A model generated the notes under the pieces. That model had not been told where the DNA came from. It made no database searches and worked only from the letters and a program-made list of their open reading frames with translations. From contig NZ_LOHP01000064.1 of NCBI RefSeq assembly GCF_001482305.1, positions 62,001-126,000 on the forward strand: 64,000 bases of DNA. Reading direction: 5' to 3'. Every line of letters starts with the position of its first letter. Position 1 is the stretch's first letter. This stretch comes from Leucobacter sp. G161. Lineage in GTDB: Bacteria > Actinomycetota > Actinomycetes > Actinomycetales > Microbacteriaceae. Positions 26,201-33,175 of this stretch are shown here, piece after piece. The position numbers were made by a program, and so were the translations under genes.

Positions 26201-26394
26201 CAGTGCACGTGCTGCGCATGATCGCGCTCGGCACCATCGAGGAGAAAGTGCTCGAGCTGCAGCGGCGCAAGCGCGCACTCTTTGACGCGGTCATCGACGA
26301 TGAAGAGCTGTTCGCGCAGGCGCTCACCGCAGACGACGTTGCGGAGCTGCTCGGGCGCGTCGAGATGACTGGCCCGAGCAGCGTGCTCGACTAG
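23239..26394 (+). CDS. SNF2-family helicase/ATPase
   Basis: A 1051-residue protein from the ATG at 23239, which follows AAAGAGG; upstream frame residues look non-coding. An ATG four codons later is possible. The N-terminal ~550 residues contain a SNF2-associated region (DUF3670-like) around HPAFAPLAALIAEAQ. The SNF2 ATPase core follows: Walker A DDMGLGKT at about 570, DEAQ motif at about 686, and the C-terminal helicase lobe with VFSQFTSFLD and IDRTHRIGQ. It has no SWIM zinc finger. These enzymes translocate on double-stranded DNA and remodel protein-DNA complexes. The stop codon overlaps the stop of the opposing dehydrogenase gene in a shared CTAG. Confidence 0.93.
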   Translation: MGVTMRDPNGMTGGHGAWRAQVDKLVGLDGSLASVSDPTRASHPGLLRQAEPDAGAPTQLALQFELRELIPRSAENWNGPTSRALKPGNAPGSGVFRLGTRPAMRTERGWARGGLTWANIGHHGSRLSLDPAQQRWFRQFHALHRAAEAITFGQDPDWVFLDEFASPALWTLLAQAETHGIALVGATKRATVQLCAAAELTIDVRGELDGSLTLAPRLLLDGAEVPLRDGGAVSDHGLYLAGRGADRSVWLAPVAGTLTTAERTLLTAPAQAGAIAVPVSERPVFLAEGLPELRASFAVESADGSVILPAPQPALIVLTAAWRKGPALALSWQTEGPQGAPEVPLADVLPGDLIGDDFVPEGWLATPLPPATELQGVAAAAFLGGVVPALNRVPGIEVRVTGDAPDYRERSGTPHLKLTAVPSEKEDWFDLGVLVTVDGTTVPFVPLFRALAKGQRRLLLVDHTYLQLNHPAFAPLAALIAEAQDLDEWKTGLRVSRHQVARWADFEDLADESVEAVEWRALVRELGEERPTPVALPAQLTAELRSYQLEGFYWLSFLWRNRLGGILADDMGLGKTLQCLALIAHAIEGSSPGEGRAAIAPERRPFLVVAPTSVMSNWAAEAAKFVPGLTVRVRTATEATSGRSIERDAAEADVIVTSYALFRLDFAAYQAVAADPDRGVAGLILDEAQFAKNALAQANELAERLPVSWKLAVTGTPMENSLRELHALCRVVAPGLFPSARRCEEEYVRAIERPAPGASVGVGAGSGPETQAGLRRRRTAELRQRLRPFLLRRTKDLVASELPEKQEQVLEIELDPAHRELYDVFLQRERQKLFGLIADLDKHRFTVFRSLTLLRMLALDASLLDEQYAAIPSAQPEALAEHASALAGEGRRALVFSQFTSFLDRARARLHDAGVRTVTLDGSTRNRDAVIERFRAGEADVFLISLKAGGVGLNLTEADTVFLLDPWWNPASEAQAIDRTHRIGQGKPVHVLRMIALGTIEEKVLELQRRKRALFDAVIDDEELFAQALTADDVAELLGRVEMTGPSSVLD

Positions 26395-27446
26395 AGCTTG
26401 ATCACCGCACGCCCGCGCAACCGACCTGCTTCGAGATCTGCGTATGCCTCGGCGACCTTCGCGAACGGGTAGGTGTCGATTTCGTTGCGCAGAGCGCCGG
26501 ACTCAGCGAGCCGGATCACGTCGTGCGCGTCGGCGATCGTGCTGCCCTGGAACGTGAACACCTCGCCGTCGCGGGGGAGACCACCAAACCAGGGTGCGTC
26601 GAGCTTGCCGCCGCCTGCGCCGACGAGGCCGTACGAGCCGCCGGGCGCGAGTGTCGCGATACCGGCAGCGATTGTCGCGTCGAAACCGGCGAAGTCGAGC
26701 ACGACCGTGGCGCCGTGCGGGCCCGTGAGCTTCGCGAGCTCGGCGGCAGTGTGCTCGTTCACGCCCTCGCTCGCGTGGTGCGCGCCGAGCTCCTCCGCAA
26801 TCGCGCGGCGGTCTGGGTTCATGTCGACAGCGATGACGGTCGCTCCCGACAGTGCTCGCACGAACTGGATCGCGAAGGCACCGAGCCCTCCCGCGCCGAT
26901 GATCACGGCGGTAGATCCTGCGCCGAGCTTCGGCAGCACGCGTTTGACCGCGTGGATCGCGGTCGCGCCCGCGTCGGTGAGGGGCCCAGCGGTGGCCGGG
27001 TCGAGAGTGTTGAGGGGGATGATGCCTCGCTCGGAGTCGACGAGGACGTAGGGTGCCAGCCCGCCGTCTCGGCCGTAGCCGCGGCCTGCCGCGCCGAAGA
27101 CGCAGTTGTTGTCTTGGCCGCGCAAGCAGAAATCACATGCTCCGCACGAGCTCGGAGACACGAGCGCAACGGGCTGCCCTGCGGCGAGCGCCGTGACGCC
27201 GTCCCCGACCGCGGCAACGGTGCCGCCTGTCTCGTGGCCGAGGGTGAATGGCATCTGCCAGCCCAGCGCCTCTCCGTACGCCTGTGGCATCTGCTGCATG
27301 CTGAAGTCCGAGTGGCAGAGGCTTGCTCCTGCGACCTTGACTAGGATCTCGCCTGGTCCGGGGGTAGGGATGGGCACCTCCATGAAACGGGCCGGCTCTC
27401 CCCAGGCCGGAACGCGGTACGCTTGCATCGTCTGTGAAGTAGTCAC
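26391..27446 (-). CDS. Zinc-dependent NAD(P) alcohol dehydrogenase
   Basis: A 351-residue medium-chain dehydrogenase starting at GTG 27446, six or seven bases after the near-perfect RBS AAAGGAGA. Catalytic-zinc ligands are in ASLCHSD and GHETGG, and the structural zinc cluster is CGACDFCLRGQDNNC. The Rossmann motif GAGGLGAFAIQFVRAL starts near residue 170, followed by an acidic VDMNPD at the end of the strand that favours NAD. It is most like actinobacterial NAD-dependent alcohol dehydrogenases with aromatic or aliphatic alcohol substrates; substrate is not determined. Confidence 0.9.
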   Translation of the reverse strand: MTTSQTMQAYRVPAWGEPARFMEVPIPTPGPGEILVKVAGASLCHSDFSMQQMPQAYGEALGWQMPFTLGHETGGTVAAVGDGVTALAAGQPVALVSPSSCGACDFCLRGQDNNCVFGAAGRGYGRDGGLAPYVLVDSERGIIPLNTLDPATAGPLTDAGATAIHAVKRVLPKLGAGSTAVIIGAGGLGAFAIQFVRALSGATVIAVDMNPDRRAIAEELGAHHASEGVNEHTAAELAKLTGPHGATVVLDFAGFDATIAAGIATLAPGGSYGLVGAGGGKLDAPWFGGLPRDGEVFTFQGSTIADAHDVIRLAESGALRNEIDTYPFAKVAEAYADLEAGRLRGRAVIKL

Positions 27447-27780
27447 TATTTGTCTCCTTTGTTCCAATCAATCGAATTCTATCAGGTGGAGTTGTGGTTC
27501 CCCGGGGCAGTATTGGCATAGACCGTGTGTCCACGCTGAGGACGAATCCGCGGCCGACCGCGCAGCTCCACTAGGTAAATCCATAACCATGTCTAGGGAA
27601 ATTCTCAAGCATTGGTTTTGTTGGCCCGCACCCCTGCCGTGGGCGTGGGAACCCGGGAGGGGGCAGCGGGGGAGAACCCTGCCCACCCGTTGCGGCACGG
27701 GCGTGTGTGTGTCTACGCTGGGGGCACTGACCGACTCGTTCGTTCGCAGCGGGCGGGCCACACCTACGTTGGGAGGCCGC
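27447..27780. other. Gene-free divergent region between adh and the SecA2-linked membrane gene
   Basis: No gene is supported in these 334 bases; a long frame passes through but lacks coding character. The left end (27447-27480) is AT-rich and should carry the dehydrogenase promoter. Another AT-rich patch is at 27575-27620. A TACGCT -10 candidate lies at 27714-27719. Confidence 0.6.
27714..27719 (+). promoter_or_regulatory. Candidate -10 (TACGCT) of the membrane protein-secA2 unit
   Basis: TACGCT in the context GTGTCTACGCTGGGG, about 61 bases before the start codon at 27781. A related GTGTCCACGCTGAGG is found at about 27527. No good -35 is seen. Confidence 0.35.
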
Positions 27781-28377
27781 ATGACCCAGCCGTACTACGC
27801 TCCGTACCCGCCACCCCAGGCCGTCGCGAGCACTCCGTCACGCACCGGCGCTATCACGGCACTCGTGATCGGTGCGGTGCTCCTCGTCGTCGGGCCAGTG
27901 CTGGGCGTGCTCATCGGCAGCTTCGCCATGATCCCTCCCGCCCTCGACACCGCGACACAGGTCGTGTCGGTCTCGCCCAGCGGCACCGTCGACCTCCGCC
28001 GGGGCGCATCCGTCTACCTCATGGCGCCCGAAGCTGCGACGCCAGGCATCGGTGCCGACGCGTGTGTGGCGAGCACTGAAGCTGGCACGACCCTCCCTGT
28101 CGCCGCCGCACCCTCAGGGGCGTGGACGACGAGTTTTAGTGGCGAGCGCTACCGATCCTTCGCGACGGTCACCGCGGCCGAGGCTGGGATGGTGACGATC
28201 ACGTGTGCGGACGCCCGCGTACCGGTGATGACGATGCCCGCGTTCAACCCTGGGGTGCTACTTCGGCCGCTCGCCTGGTGGGCGCTCGGCGGGACCATCA
28301 CCGGGGTCGTCGGCCTGGTGCTGCTCATTCTCGGGATCGTCGGCCTCGTCCGTCGTCCCAAGGCGGCAGTTGCCTAA
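27781..28377 (+). CDS. Two-pass membrane protein upstream of SecA2
   Basis: A 198-residue protein starting at ATG 27781 after GGGAGG. It has a short Pro/Tyr-rich cytosolic N-terminus (MTQPYYAPYPPPQ), a membrane helix at about 23-50, about 110 residues outside the membrane with two Cys that may pair, and a second helix at about 165-190 ending in basic residues. Pro/Tyr-rich N-termini like this are common in small actinobacterial membrane proteins of unknown function. It ends 24 nt before the secA2 gene, so the two are probably co-transcribed. Confidence 0.75.
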   Translation: MTQPYYAPYPPPQAVASTPSRTGAITALVIGAVLLVVGPVLGVLIGSFAMIPPALDTATQVVSVSPSGTVDLRRGASVYLMAPEAATPGIGADACVASTEAGTTLPVAAAPSGAWTTSFSGERYRSFATVTAAEAGMVTITCADARVPVMTMPAFNPGVLLRPLAWWALGGTITGVVGLVLLILGIVGLVRRPKAAVA

Positions 28378-28401
28378 CTGCGCGGCGGGCGGCGGGAACG
28401 C

Positions 28402-30633
28402 ATGAGTCCGATACCCCGTTGGGCACTGCGGCTCGTCAGTGCGCCCGGAAATGTCTCCTTCCAGCGGTACCGCGAGACCCCAAGCGGCGACCTCGCGGCA
28501 GTCGCCGCCGCCTGCGAGGACAGCCTCGGCCTCACACCGAATGCCTCGCAGCTTGTGGCCGCCCGCGCACTCCTCGCGGGGCACGGCGTTGAGCTGGACA
28601 CTGGCGAAGGCAAGACGCTCGTCGGAGCAATTGCCGCAACCTGCCATGCGCTCCGTGGCCGACGCGTACACGTGCTCTCCGTGAACGACTATCTCGCACG
28701 CAGGGACGCGGACTGGATGGGGCCGCTGTTCGCGGCATTCGGCGTGACGGTCGCAGCCATCGGACACGACACCGCGCATGACTCGCGCCGGGCCGCGTAT
28801 CGCGCTCAGGTGCTCTACGCACCAGTCACGGAGATCGGGTACGACGTGCTCCGTGACGGGATTGCCTGGGAGGCAGCCGAGCGCGTCGATCCGCTGCTCG
28901 ACGTCGCGATCGTGGACGAAGCCGACGCAGTGATGATCGACGAGGCCGTTGCCCCACTTGTGCTAGCTGGAGACAGTCCGCACGCACCTCTCGACTTCAG
29001 TCGCGAAGTCGCGATTGTGCGCACGCTTCGGCAGGGAATCGACTACGAGTTCGACGACCAGCGATCCACAGCGTCCCTCACCGAGCAGGGAATCTCGCGG
29101 GCTGAGACCGCACTCCACGGGGAGAACCTCTACGCGCATGCCGACGGAGAGCAGCTCTCACGCATCAACGTCGCCCTGATGGCCGTCACGCTCGCCGAAA
29201 AAGACATCGACTACCTCGTACACGGCAACCCACAGCGCGGCGGAAGCATCCAGCTCGTCAGCGCAAGCCGAGGCCGAACCACCAAGCTCCAGCGCTGGCC
29301 CGACGGGCTTCACGCAGCCGTCGAAGCGAAAGAAGGGATCCCGCCCAGCGAACCCGGAGTCATCCTCGACTCCATGACCGTGCAAGAACTCCTCGGACGC
29401 TATCGGTCGCTCGCAGGGATGAGCGGCACCCTCCTCGCCGTGGCCTCCGAGCTGCACGAGTTCTATGGGATACACACGGGCAGGGTGCAGCCCAACCGAC
29501 CGAACATCCGCAGTGACGAGCCACCCACACCGGTGCTCGATCGCGCATCGAAACAGCGAGCCATTGTCGACGCCGTCACCGCCTGCCACCGCCGGGGCCG
29601 ACCGGTCCTCGTCGGCACACAGTCCGTCGCAGAGTCGGAGGCGCTCGCCGCAGCGCTCGCCGGGAGAGAAGTGCGAGCGAGTGTGCTCAATGCCCGTAAC
29701 GATGCTTCGGAGGCTGCCGTTGTTGCGGGGGCGGGAGACCTGGGCGCGGTCACGATCTCCACGCAGATGTCTGGGCGCGGGACCGACATCGTGCTCGGCG
29801 GGCCCTATGGAGAGCAGCGCGACGCGGTGCTCGCGTTGGGCGGGCTCCACATCATCGCTACCTCGCTCTACCCGTCGGCGAGGCTCGACGCGCAGCTCCG
29901 CGGCCGCGCTGGCAGGCAGGGTGACCCGGGCTCCAGCCAATCGTTCGTATCTATGGAGGACGTTATCGTCGCAGAGAATGCCCCGGGCTTCCTGCGCACG
30001 CGATTGGCGAATCGCGGGCAGGCACTCACCTCCAAGCGACTCGCCGAGATCGCCGCGACGTCGCAGGGGATCGCTGAGGCAGGCCGGCTGGATCAACACC
30101 GGGCGACCTGGCGCTACAGCCAGGCGATCTCGCTGCAGCGGCACCGGGTGCTCGCCGAACGCGCGCGCATCCTCGCCGAAGGCCACGCACTGACCGCCGT
30201 CACCGACCTGGATCCGCACCTCGCGTCCAGGTTAATCGCGGAAGCGGGATCGGGAGCCGCGGCGCGCGCCAGCCGCGATGTCGCCCTGTGGCAGCTCGAC
30301 GCAGCCTGGAGTGAGCATCTCGCTGTGCTCGGCGAGATCCGCGACGGGATCCACCTCCGGGCCCTCGCCGACGCGGACCCGGGTGACGCATTCCACCTTG
30401 AAGCGCTCAAGGCGTTCGACGGGTTCTTTGACGGCCTGTACAGCGCAGTCGTCGGCGAGCTTGCGCGGCTCCCGGCTCGCGACCTCGCCGCTGCGGTCAC
30501 GGCTGCCGTGCACCGGCCCTCGGCGACGTGGACCTACATGCTCGTCGACAATCCGCTCGGCACCAAAACAGACCGCGCCGTGCGGGGTCTGCAGCGGATG
30601 GTGCGGCGTATGGGAGGCGCTGGTCGCGAGTAG
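28402..30633 (+). CDS. secA2: Accessory Sec translocase ATPase SecA2
   Basis: A 743-residue SecA paralogue that powers export of a subset of proteins through SecYEG. Walker A DTGEGKT is at about 71-77, Walker B DEADAVMIDE about 173, a SGT-type motif in SLAGMSGTLLAVASELHEFYG, GRGTDIVLGG, and the arginine-finger region QLRGRAGRQGDPGSSQSF. Length is below that of housekeeping SecA (over 800 residues), and the C-terminal zinc-binding tail is absent, as in actinobacterial SecA2. The preceding small membrane protein and this gene form a unit. Which substrates it exports cannot be told here. Confidence 0.92.
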   Translation: MSPIPRWALRLVSAPGNVSFQRYRETPSGDLAAVAAACEDSLGLTPNASQLVAARALLAGHGVELDTGEGKTLVGAIAATCHALRGRRVHVLSVNDYLARRDADWMGPLFAAFGVTVAAIGHDTAHDSRRAAYRAQVLYAPVTEIGYDVLRDGIAWEAAERVDPLLDVAIVDEADAVMIDEAVAPLVLAGDSPHAPLDFSREVAIVRTLRQGIDYEFDDQRSTASLTEQGISRAETALHGENLYAHADGEQLSRINVALMAVTLAEKDIDYLVHGNPQRGGSIQLVSASRGRTTKLQRWPDGLHAAVEAKEGIPPSEPGVILDSMTVQELLGRYRSLAGMSGTLLAVASELHEFYGIHTGRVQPNRPNIRSDEPPTPVLDRASKQRAIVDAVTACHRRGRPVLVGTQSVAESEALAAALAGREVRASVLNARNDASEAAVVAGAGDLGAVTISTQMSGRGTDIVLGGPYGEQRDAVLALGGLHIIATSLYPSARLDAQLRGRAGRQGDPGSSQSFVSMEDVIVAENAPGFLRTRLANRGQALTSKRLAEIAATSQGIAEAGRLDQHRATWRYSQAISLQRHRVLAERARILAEGHALTAVTDLDPHLASRLIAEAGSGAAARASRDVALWQLDAAWSEHLAVLGEIRDGIHLRALADADPGDAFHLEALKAFDGFFDGLYSAVVGELARLPARDLAAAVTAAVHRPSATWTYMLVDNPLGTKTDRAVRGLQRMVRRMGGAGRE

Positions 30634-30638
30634 CCCGG

Positions 30639-30750
30639 GGCGCCGGTAGGTTCGGGGCGACGGTAGATCTGGAAACTCCGCAAGATATGTCGAATTGCCG
30701 GGAAACCGACATGGGGAACGGAATTTCCAGATCTTCTGCCCCCCGGCGCC
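30639..30750. repeat. Long imperfect inverted repeat (112 bp) after secA2
   Basis: Five paired segments nest symmetrically: 30639-30646 with 30743-30750, 30654-30658 with 30738-30742, 30665-30675 with 30724-30734 (11 bp perfect, AGATCTGGAAA/TTTCCAGATCT), 30677-30680 with 30719-30722, and 30687-30692 with 30707-30712. The loop is about 14 bases. It begins 6 nt past the secA2 stop and ends just before the nad-operon promoter. It could be a terminator-like structure or a small palindromic mobile element. Confidence 0.7.
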
Positions 30751-30755
30751 GGAGT

Positions 30756-30783
30756 TTGACAGTACAGCGCGAGCGCGTATGCT
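30756..30783 (+). promoter_or_regulatory. Sigma-70 type promoter of the NAD operon
   Basis: TTGACA at 30756-30761 and TATGCT at 30778-30783, spaced by 16 bases. It lies upstream of the nrtR gene, with predicted transcription start near 30790, inside the palindromic operator. Confidence 0.75.
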
Positions 30784-30784
30784 G

Positions 30785-30803
30785 AGTTAAAGTCACTTTG
30801 ACT
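30785..30803 (+). promoter_or_regulatory. Palindromic operator, probably NrtR-binding
   Basis: AGTTAAAGTCACTTTGACT: nine-base arms matching at eight positions around a central base. It overlaps the expected transcription start. NrtR repressors bind palindromes in promoters of NAD genes and are released by ADP-ribose or related ligands. The first gene downstream is an NrtR-like protein, so autorepression of the operon is likely. Confidence 0.65.
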
Positions 30804-30860
30804 ATAAGTCGGATTCGGGTGGCGATAATGCGCCACTGTGCGCAGCAGAACGGGGCAGGG

Positions 30861-31781
30861 ATGCAGTACGAACGCGCTAGCGTCACCGAACGCCGCTACT
30901 TGCCGCCTGCGGTCGCGGTCTCCGTGGTGGCATTTGCCTTGCAGCCCCCGGCTGACGCGGAGTGCGCGAGTCATGCGTCCCAGACAGGTAAGGCAGGTGC
31001 AGCGCCCGCATCGCCGACGATCTGGTTGCCGCTGGTCCGCCGCACTCGAGCGCCCTTTCTCGGGCAATGGGCTCTGCCCGGCGGTCCGACGGAGTGGGAC
31101 GAGACCCTCGCAGATACGGCGCTGCGCACCCTTCGCGCTGCCGCGGGCCGCGAACCCGGGCACCTCGAGCAGCTGTACTCGTTCGGCGGGGTCGAGCGCT
31201 CGGCTGAAGCGCAGCGGCTCGTGACGATCGCGTACTGGGCGCTGTACGGGGAGCACGAACTTGCCGCCGAGCCGGTTGCCGTAGCGGGGGAGCGCCCGCA
31301 CTCGCATCAGCCCGCGAGCATGCCGGAGCCGCCCGAACGTCCGCGGCGCTGGGATGATCCGCCGAGCCCGCCGGGTGTCCCTGAGCAGCACGAGGACACG
31401 GCAGGCTTACTCACGCAACCGGCCGGTGAGAACGTCGCCTGGTTCTCGGCTGATCAGTTGCCAGATCTCGCGTTCGACCACGCCGAGATCATTGACCACG
31501 CGGTTTCCCGGCTGCGAGCAAAAGCCGAGTATGCCGCCGTGGCGCACCGCTTTCTCGGACCCGAATTCACTCTCGGTCGTCTGCGCTCGGTCACTGAGGC
31601 GGTCCTCGGGCAGACCGTCGACCCCGCGAACTTCCGCCGCCAAGCGCTCGCCCGCGGGGGCCTCGTCGACACGGGCAAGGTCGAGTCCGGCGGCGCCCAC
31701 CGACCCGCGAGGCTGTACCGCTTCAGCGAGACCACACCACTCAACGCATCACTCCCAACGAACGCGAGGAACACCCAATGA
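30861..31781 (+). CDS. nrtR: NrtR-type NAD-biosynthesis repressor (NUDIX plus winged helix)
   Basis: A NUDIX-like domain followed by a winged-helix domain (about 240 onward: FLGPEFTLGRLRSVTEAVLG), the NrtR architecture. I chose the ATG at 30861, where the NUDIX-type N-terminus MQYERASVTERRYLPPAVAV begins; ATGs at 30828 and 30798 are in frame, but the latter lies inside the operator. The NUDIX box GGPTEWDETLADTALRTLRAAAG lacks the catalytic Glu residues, as in NrtR proteins that sense rather than hydrolyse. A Pro/His-rich insertion (about 137-180) splits the domain, which is unusual. The gene leads the nad operon and overlaps nadA by 4 nt. Confidence 0.85.
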   Translation: MQYERASVTERRYLPPAVAVSVVAFALQPPADAECASHASQTGKAGAAPASPTIWLPLVRRTRAPFLGQWALPGGPTEWDETLADTALRTLRAAAGREPGHLEQLYSFGGVERSAEAQRLVTIAYWALYGEHELAAEPVAVAGERPHSHQPASMPEPPERPRRWDDPPSPPGVPEQHEDTAGLLTQPAGENVAWFSADQLPDLAFDHAEIIDHAVSRLRAKAEYAAVAHRFLGPEFTLGRLRSVTEAVLGQTVDPANFRRQALARGGLVDTGKVESGGAHRPARLYRFSETTPLNASLPTNARNTQ

Positions 31782-33175
31782 CCAGCGTGCACGAACTCAT
31801 CCGGGGCGCTGCCGCCCGTGAAGCGGCCGAGCGTCAGGCCGCTCCGGGATCCGGCCCCGCAGCATCTCGCCCGGCTGGCCGCCCGACCGTGCCCCCGCAC
31901 CGCCGCCCCATCGCGCTCACCGCGACGACGGCTGCGGGCAGCGAGCTCTCCACCTGCGGCACTGAACTCGCGGACGACCCCTGGGCCATCGACACCGCGC
32001 CCGGCTACGGCCCCGGAGCTTCCGTCGCAGACGAGATCCCGCGCTCGGCCCCGCGGCAGGGCCCGCTGCCCGCGCGCTACACCGACGCGAGCGACGAGCA
32101 GCTCGACGAGTGGATCGTCGCCGCGAAGGAGGAGCTCGGTGAGCGGGTGCGGATCCTCGGCCACTTCTACCAGCGCGATGAGATCGTGAAGTACGCGGAT
32201 TTCGTCGGTGATTCCTTCATGCTCGCGCAGGCCGCGAAGCAGCACCCCGAGGCAGAGTCGTTCGTGTTCTGCGGCGTGCACTTCATGGCCGAGACCGCCG
32301 ATATTCTCTCGGGGCCCGAGCAGTCGGTGATCCTGCCGAACCTCGCCGCGGGCTGCTCGATGGCCGATATGGCGACGATCGAGCAGGTCGAGGCGTGCTG
32401 GCGCGAGCTCACGAGCGTGCTCGGCGTCGACGGCAGCATGGCCGCGGTCGACGGCGGGCTGCAGCCGGTGATCCCGGTCACCTACATGAACTCCTCGGCC
32501 GCGATCAAGGCGTTCTGTGGCCGCAATGGCGGCATCGTCTGCACCTCATCGAACGCGAAGACCGTGCTCGAGTGGGCGTTCGAGCGCGGCCAGCGCGTCG
32601 TGTTCTTCCCCGACCAGCACCTCGGGCGCAACACCGCGAAGGCGATGGGCATCACCGAAGCCGAGATGCCGCTGTGGCGCCCGCACCTCGCCCTCGGCGG
32701 CAACACCGCCGCGCAGCTACATGACTCGAAGGTGATCCTGTGGAACGGCTTCTGCTCCGTGCACAAGCGCTTCACGGTCGCGCAGATCGACAAGGCCCGC
32801 GTCGATTTCCCGGGCGTGCGCGTCATCGTGCACCCCGAGTGCCCGGCGCCGGTTGTTGAGGCGGCCGATGGTGCCGGCTCGACCGAGTACATTCGCAAGG
32901 AGGTGGAGGCCGCGGCCCCCGGATCGGTGCTCGCGATCGGCACCGAGATCAACCTCGTGAATCGGCTCCAGCAGCAGCGCCCCGACCTCACGATCTTCTG
33001 CCTCGACCCGGTGGTCTGCCCGTGCTCGACGATGTACCGCATCCACCCCGCGTACCTCGCGTGGACGCTCGAGTCGCTGCTCGCGGGCGAGACGCCGAAC
33101 CAGATCAGGGTCTCCGAAGTCGTCGCGGGGGACTCGCGCATCGCGCTCGAGCGGATGCTTGCGGCGAAGCCGTGA
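31778..33175 (+). CDS. nadA: Quinolinate synthase
   Basis: NadA condenses iminoaspartate with dihydroxyacetone phosphate to quinolinate using a [4Fe-4S] cluster. The 465-residue protein contains GHFYQRDEIVKYADFVGDS at about 128, and three cysteines in the family contexts FVFCGVHF, HPECPAP and VVCPCSTM. The first ~100 residues are a Pro/Ala-rich extension before the conserved core. It is the second gene of the operon; the start overlaps nrtR by ATGA and its stop overlaps nadB by GTGA. Confidence 0.96.
   Translation: MTSVHELIRGAAAREAAERQAAPGSGPAASRPAGRPTVPPHRRPIALTATTAAGSELSTCGTELADDPWAIDTAPGYGPGASVADEIPRSAPRQGPLPARYTDASDEQLDEWIVAAKEELGERVRILGHFYQRDEIVKYADFVGDSFMLAQAAKQHPEAESFVFCGVHFMAETADILSGPEQSVILPNLAAGCSMADMATIEQVEACWRELTSVLGVDGSMAAVDGGLQPVIPVTYMNSSAAIKAFCGRNGGIVCTSSNAKTVLEWAFERGQRVVFFPDQHLGRNTAKAMGITEAEMPLWRPHLALGGNTAAQLHDSKVILWNGFCSVHKRFTVAQIDKARVDFPGVRVIVHPECPAPVVEAADGAGSTEYIRKEVEAAAPGSVLAIGTEINLVNRLQQQRPDLTIFCLDPVVCPCSTMYRIHPAYLAWTLESLLAGETPNQIRVSEVVAGDSRIALERMLAAKP

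Noticed and set aside
24115-26208. 697-residue minus-strand ORF opposite SNF2
   Set aside because: It is antisense to conserved helicase motifs and has the Arg/His-rich composition of a high-GC shadow frame.
33022-33171. Upstream extension of the NadB frame
   Set aside because: It lies inside nadA; the GTG at 33172 overlaps the nadA stop and begins the conserved dinucleotide fold.
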